Source: JAPXSY01 sp034003585 (GTDB lineage Bacteria; Verrucomicrobiota; Kiritimatiellia; RFP12; UBA1067). Taken from it: a DNA stretch of 64,000 bases. Below the pieces are notes generated by a model. It was not told the origin of the DNA and did no database searches. It worked only from the letters and a program-made list of their open reading frames with translations. Made by a program: the position numbers and the translations under genes. Position 1 is the stretch's first letter. Each line of letters opens with the position of its first letter. Shown piece after piece: positions 61,001 to 64,000 of this stretch. The stretch is taken from NCBI GenBank assembly GCA_034003585.1, contig JAVEYH010000006.1:10628-74627 (forward strand). Reading direction: 5' to 3'.

Positions 61001-62494
61001 GAGGATCGCATGGCGGTGGAAGCCTATCTTGCCGCCAAGTGGTTTGCCCGCGCGATTCACGGCTATACGGTGCCGGGGGTGCCCACCGTGCCGAGCCTCG
61101 GCATCACGGGCGCGACGGCCCTGTATCTCGACGCGGGCGCGACCAACAGCGTGGGCTGGATGACCGGTGAGGGGCGATTGGAAAAAACGGGGGCGGGAAC
61201 GCTCGAACTGGCGGGCAGCACGGTGGGGTTCAACGGCACGTTGGATGTGCGTGAAGGCGTGTTGCGCTACACCGCCGGCACGCTGGGGCTCATTTTGCCG
61301 GTGACCAACGACCTGGCCGTCAATCTCGACGCCTCGTTGACCGGCAGTGTCGTCCTGAACGCGGAGGGCAAGGCCACAAACTGGTGGGACGCGTCGGGCA
61401 ACGGGATGTGCGCCTATGCGCCGGGGGTCGCGCCGGACTATTACGCCGACGCCGGGTTGGGCGGTCGGCGCACGCTGGACTTCGGCCCCTTCGGGTCGGG
61501 CGGCGGGTACATGCTCTTCAGCCGGCATCTGCCGGATGTGCGGTCGGTCTTCTGGGTGCTCGGCAGCCAGAACGGCGGCGGCTTCCTGCTGGGATGCACC
61601 AATATCGTTGACGATCAGCAGATTTCGGATTGGCATCGCGGATCGGTGCCCGCCGGGACGTCGCTGTTCCCGATCACCGACGCCAATCGGTTGTACGGGT
61701 ATAACGCGCCGGGCCACGTGACCGGCGGCAAGACCTACATCGACGGCGTCCTGCTGCCCTCGCCGACCGCGCCGGAGGCCACCAACGTGCTGAACGGCGG
61801 GTACCAGTTGGTTGAGACGCACACCACGGCCGACGCGCGGGCCGACGGTCTGGCGTTCGACCGCGTCACCACCATCGGGGACCGGCGCGGCGGACAGCGG
61901 CTGGCCGAGATCCTGATTTACAACCGGTGCCTGACGGACGAGGAGCGTCTCGCGGTGGATGCGCATCTTCAATGGAAGTGGTTCGGGATCCAGCCGCGCC
62001 CGGATCTCCCGGTCATGCCGCCGGACGGCGCTTCGGCCGATACGGTGCGTGTGGCGGCCGGCGCGGCCTTCGAGCTGGGCGGGTTCACCCAGAACACCCG
62101 CGAATTGGCTGGCGGCGGGACGATCAGCGGCGGGACGGTGTCGGTCTCGGGCGCCGTCAATCTGGCAGATCCGGTGTCCGGCACGCTGACGGTCGACGGC
62201 GATCTCGTGATTCAGGACGGGGCCACCGTGATCGTGGGGAACGGCAGCACCGTGGATGTGAACGGCACGCTGACGATCGGCGGCGCGGCCGTGATCGCTT
62301 GGCCGGAGGGCGTGACGCCGCCGGTCGGCCTCATCCCGCTCTTCACCTATGACGCGATCGTCGGCGCCGGGAATCTTTCGCTCTGGCTGGTGAGCCCGTC
62401 CGACGGTTCGCGTTTCTCTGTCAGCGCGTTTGCAACGGGCGGAACGCTCTATGCGCGCGTGCAGCCGAAGGGCACCCTGCTGCTGCTGGACTGA
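58040..62494 (+). CDS. Giant secreted protein with four LamG-like repeats and beta-helix tail
   Basis: The 1484-residue precursor starts behind GGAGGG with signal peptide WVATVCVAGLVASAGLAAD. An N-terminal beta-strand-repeat region of autotransporter-associated type (about 25-230) is followed by four LamG/concanavalin-like modules of about 200 residues at roughly 232-432, 517-727, 803-1007 and 1088-1315. Each has a lead V-x-x-L-D-A-S, a W-x-D/A-x-S-G block, SVFWVxGSQxGGGFLLG, and LAExxIYDRxLSExERxxVEAYLxxKWF at its end. The last 160 residues are Gly/Thr-rich strands. No cell-wall or PEP-CTERM anchor is visible. LamG modules bind carbohydrate, so a polysaccharide-binding surface protein is likely; this is inference. 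The four copies diverge, so duplication is old. Confidence 0.82.
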   Translation: MVRGTNWVATVCVAGLVASAGLAADGVFKALSNSVMWADAAQWTNGVPAEGADATALLLDPGLSSYTVNLTEGDSPWLLGKLEQNAGNKTVTFQGGEYLFRGAPAVIKGNNGNRYDFRSRLIAESNLLVSSGSSYVMNTNRFDAPVFVRALTALMFHHPGLESVLAVLRGTGYAGFRHTSLTDTNDVGTLTVTNPASFLGGTFYVGNGTLRTVKAPPAELTDPSVTPERVAAPVLHLDASQGGSFTFTNGTQVLEWRDLSGNGYHARAVDTNNPPVLLAKELGTLPAVSFGRRGSNQLLKWPVTLTTARSVFWVIGSQDGGGFLLGGNASYDFHRGGLLGVNPDDPLWSTGSPLQNSYLNGQAVNGRTTGLCGGYDLVSVIESAARSADGLAFDRGFADRTGGQRLAELIIYDRTLSETERRQVEAYLYRKWFADGTDLSQLHMLSDAAIRTEIGCGGTTGVRRVSGRGNLAKAGEGALRLLEPWSYPGTLVLKEGAVVLSNAVPDAVPGTFAQTPVFRLDASAWASSMVLTNDRVYAWQDADGRAIVAALTDATAKPPVLMRNALNGLPVVDFGMLGSQQFLDWSERLTQIGTVIWVLGGHSGGGFLLSDRAEYSTNVDFHRGGLPTRIGVDYSVEAALFNSKNTMNVWIDGAPANALATPLSGGYQIVTAHRVGGFCAACRIGQDRGFTSRSGGLRLAELLIYNRVLSERERLETEAALRAKWFGSEPVVQAVEAAGDAALCAEADLTLGTLSGTGTLSQTGPGRVTLKGLTGFTGTLRTEAGAFRLVSRGAAPAAPVAGPVVWLDASREDTLTLDPASSRVTRWAAADDSGYAATNVLERAPLLLRNALNSLPVIDCETTYSSRGLLLDHATNTVRSVFMVFGSQNGGGYLLGTMDGQRPFERNINSAGYPLFGADNAAGRGFAWIDGLPVQPRLRGMNGGYQLISFLTGEDVRVDTVGIRLNNGEGGGQRYAEVILYDKPLADEDRMAVEAYLAAKWFARAIHGYTVPGVPTVPSLGITGATALYLDAGATNSVGWMTGEGRLEKTGAGTLELAGSTVGFNGTLDVREGVLRYTAGTLGLILPVTNDLAVNLDASLTGSVVLNAEGKATNWWDASGNGMCAYAPGVAPDYYADAGLGGRRTLDFGPFGSGGGYMLFSRHLPDVRSVFWVLGSQNGGGFLLGCTNIVDDQQISDWHRGSVPAGTSLFPITDANRLYGYNAPGHVTGGKTYIDGVLLPSPTAPEATNVLNGGYQLVETHTTADARADGLAFDRVTTIGDRRGGQRLAEILIYNRCLTDEERLAVDAHLQWKWFGIQPRPDLPVMPPDGASADTVRVAAGAAFELGGFTQNTRELAGGGTISGGTVSVSGAVNLADPVSGTLTVDGDLVIQDGATVIVGNGSTVDVNGTLTIGGAAVIAWPEGVTPPVGLIPLFTYDAIVGAGNLSLWLVSPSDGSRFSVSAFATGGTLYARVQPKGTLLLLD

Positions 62495-62596
62495 CGCGGA
62501 CCGGCGGAACCGCCGCCGCCCTTGCCCACGGCGCCCCACGGCCCGTTGCGGAGGCGGCACGGCGGTCGGGCCCGGAGCGTGCGCAGAGGCGGCGGT

Positions 62597-62625
62597 TTGC
62601 CCTGATGAAACAAGTGTGCTATGTT
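62597..62625 (+). promoter_or_regulatory. Promoter of the E1 dehydrogenase operon
   Basis: TTGCCC (62597-62602), 17 bp, TATGTT (62620-62625), 40 bases before the ATG at 62665. A CGGCGG/CCGCCG hairpin just after the LamG gene stop may end the previous transcript. Confidence 0.65.
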
Positions 62626-62664
62626 TTTCAAAAAGGTTTCGGGGGGAGGAGCAACAGGGGGAGC

Positions 62665-63609
62665 ATGGACACGCTTTCAATGTATGATCTGATGCTGCGG
62701 ATCCGGTTTTTCGAGGAGGCGATCGAACGCCTGTTTCTGGAGGGCCGCATCATGGGTACGGCGCACACCTGCATCGGGCAGGAGGCGGTGGCGGTGGGGG
62801 TCGCCGCCGCGCTGGAGCCGCGTGACGCCCTGACCACGACCCACCGCGGACACGGGCATTTCCTGGCGCGCGGCGCGGACCCGGGGCGTGCTATGGCCGA
62901 ACTCTTCGGCCGCGCCGCCGGGTATTCGCGCGGCCTCGGCGGCAGCCAGATGATGATGGACGTGTCGCTGGGGTTCTACGGCGCGAACGGCATCACCGGC
63001 GGCAGCATCCCGTTCGCCACCGGGCTGGCGCTCGAAGCGCAATACCGGAAGACGGGACGGGTGACGGTCTGCTTTTTCGGTGACGGCGCCTCCAATCAGG
63101 GCGTGTTCCACGAGTCGCTGAACCTCGCGGCGCTGTGGAAGCTGCCGGTGCTGTATGTCGTGGAGAACAACGGCTACGCGATGTCGACCGCCACGGAACG
63201 CGGGTTGTCCGACCCGCGCGTGGCGGACCGCGCGGCGGCTTACGGCATGCCCGGCGAGCGGGTGGACGGAAACGACCCGCTGGCGGTGCGCGACACCGTG
63301 GCGCGCCATGCGGCGCAAGCGCGCGAAGGCGGGGGTCCGGCCCTGATCGAGTGCGTGACCTACCGGCTTTCGGGCCATTCGCGCGGGGATCCGCGCGTGT
63401 ACCGCAGCCGCGAAGAGGAAGCCCAGGCATGGCGCCGCGATCCGATCCGGCTCTTCGAGGCGCGCCTGTGCGCGGAGGGGGCGCTCGACGAGGCGGCCAT
63501 CGCCGCGCGGCGTGCCGCCGCGCTGCGCCGCATCGAGGCGGCGGTCGGCTTTTGCGAGGCGGCGGAACCGCCGGACCCGAAGATTCTGGGCGAACCGGTT
63601 TTCGCCTGA
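62665..63609 (+). CDS. pdhA: Thiamine-dependent 2-oxoacid dehydrogenase E1 alpha subunit
   Basis: The 314-residue protein is the E1 alpha subunit of a pyruvate, branched-chain or acetoin dehydrogenase complex. The TPP-binding motif begins GDGASNQGVFHESLNLAALW near 140; preceding blocks are RIMGTAHTCIGQEAVAVG near 29, THRGHGHFLARG near 60 and SMYDLMLRIRFFEEA at the start; the phosphorylation-loop region reads TYRLSGHSRGDP near 233. It decarboxylates the oxo acid and passes the acyl group to lipoyl-E2. The E1 beta gene follows, so this is the two-subunit type. Pyruvate is likeliest but acetoin cannot be excluded. Confidence 0.88.
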   Translation: MDTLSMYDLMLRIRFFEEAIERLFLEGRIMGTAHTCIGQEAVAVGVAAALEPRDALTTTHRGHGHFLARGADPGRAMAELFGRAAGYSRGLGGSQMMMDVSLGFYGANGITGGSIPFATGLALEAQYRKTGRVTVCFFGDGASNQGVFHESLNLAALWKLPVLYVVENNGYAMSTATERGLSDPRVADRAAAYGMPGERVDGNDPLAVRDTVARHAAQAREGGGPALIECVTYRLSGHSRGDPRVYRSREEEAQAWRRDPIRLFEARLCAEGALDEAAIAARRAAALRRIEAAVGFCEAAEPPDPKILGEPVFA

Positions 63610-63632
63610 CGGAGAGGGAGAGTGTGCCGAGT

Positions 63633-64000
63633 ATGCGAACCGTGACCTTTACCCAGATGCTGCGCGAGACCCTGGCCGCCGAAATGCGGCGCGACCCTTC
63701 GGTGATCCTGATCGGCGAGGATATCGGCGTCTACGGCGGCTCCTTCGGCGTCACGCGCGGTCTGCTCGACGAGTTCGGGCCCGAGCGCGTTCGCGACACG
63801 CCGATCTCCGAACAGGCGATCACCGGGGTCGCGATCGGCGCCGCGGCCGCGGGTCTGCGTCCGGTGCTCGAGATCATGTTCATGGATTTCATCACGCTGG
63901 CCGTGGACCAGCTCGTGAACATGGCCGCCAAACTCTATCCGGTCTACGGTGTTCGCTGTCCGCTGGTGATCCGCACGCCGCCCGGCGCGGGGCGGGGGTA
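63633..64000 (+). CDS. pdhB: 2-oxoacid dehydrogenase E1 beta subunit, cut by window edge
   Basis: The visible 122 residues start RTVTFTQMLRETLAAEMRRDP and continue with LIGEDIGVYGGSFGVTRGL near 26, DTPISEQAITGVAIGAAAAGLRPVLEIMFMDF near 53 and VRCPLVIRTPPGAG near the edge, all typical of E1 beta. The start codon may be the ATG at 63633 or a GTG at 63624. It lies about 24 bases after E1 alpha and forms a heterotetramer with it. The rest of the gene, and any E2 or E3 gene, lies beyond the window. Confidence 0.9.
   Translation, partial: MRTVTFTQMLRETLAAEMRRDPSVILIGEDIGVYGGSFGVTRGLLDEFGPERVRDTPISEQAITGVAIGAAAAGLRPVLEIMFMDFITLAVDQLVNMAAKLYPVYGVRCPLVIRTPPGAGRG

Noticed and set aside
58040..62494. 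The repeated modules could suggest a CRISPR array or recent tandem duplication.
   Set aside because: Units are about 860 bp, coding, and diverged; no short direct repeats with spacers occur.

Overview
The window is a GC-rich, gene-dense stretch of bacterial chromosome. It resembles a Verrucomicrobia/Kiritimatiellota-type (PVC) genome: very large secreted LamG-repeat proteins, many signal-peptide proteins without obvious homologues, Tat-exported sugar isomerase-like proteins, tandem DUF4159 proteins and short interspersed repeats. This assignment is inference; no 16S rRNA or tRNA gene is present. Most genes sit in short operons with 4-bp ATGA overlaps. Many promoters can be read as sigma70-like boxes with a 17-bp spacer.

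Layout. 1-3.4 kb (minus): partial NUDIX hydrolase, deoxyribosyltransferase-like protein, a fused RpiB-SHMT enzyme, and a Tat lipoprotein sugar isomerase. 3.5-10.0 kb (plus): pheT, a secreted unknown, a TrpR-family regulator, an aminotransferase and a YdjY-like secreted protein. 10.0-14.5 kb (minus): fmdB-like, epmA and a giant AsmA-like protein. 14.7-18.9 kb (plus): a parvulin-type chaperone, hemL, panC and larE. 18.9-29.3 kb (minus): the DUF3999/DUF2339 pair, an alpha/alpha-toroid protein, a small AsmA-like protein, gnd, a mannonate-oxidoreductase-type SDR, an AT-richer pair (small ORF plus SDH/ClpP-like protease) and larA. 29.4-37.7 kb (plus): a six-gene operon with argH, ExbB, ExbD, a TPR protein and a membrane-anchored VWA protein.

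37.7-48 kb: an HTH-EIIA regulator, a URO-D-like protein plus ferritin, folD-unknown-nudC, and a DUF4159 operon (PKD/TPR protein plus tandem DUF4159). 48-52.5 kb: valS followed directly by a type II restriction endonuclease gene whose 3' end overlaps a convergent methyltransferase gene. 52.6-57.8 kb (minus): a riboflavin operon ribBA-ribH-nusB-ribD-ribE-pfkB behind an FMN riboswitch with an attenuator. 58-62.5 kb: a 1484-residue secreted protein with four LamG-like repeats. 62.7-64 kb: the E1 alpha and beta (partial) genes of a 2-oxoacid dehydrogenase.

The most interesting parts are the ExbBD-TPR-VWA operon, the restriction-modification module abutting valS with an operator-like palindrome in its apparently leaderless methyltransferase promoter, the protease pair expressed from a promoter inside larA, the RpiB-SHMT fusion, and a sugar kinase in the FMN-controlled operon.
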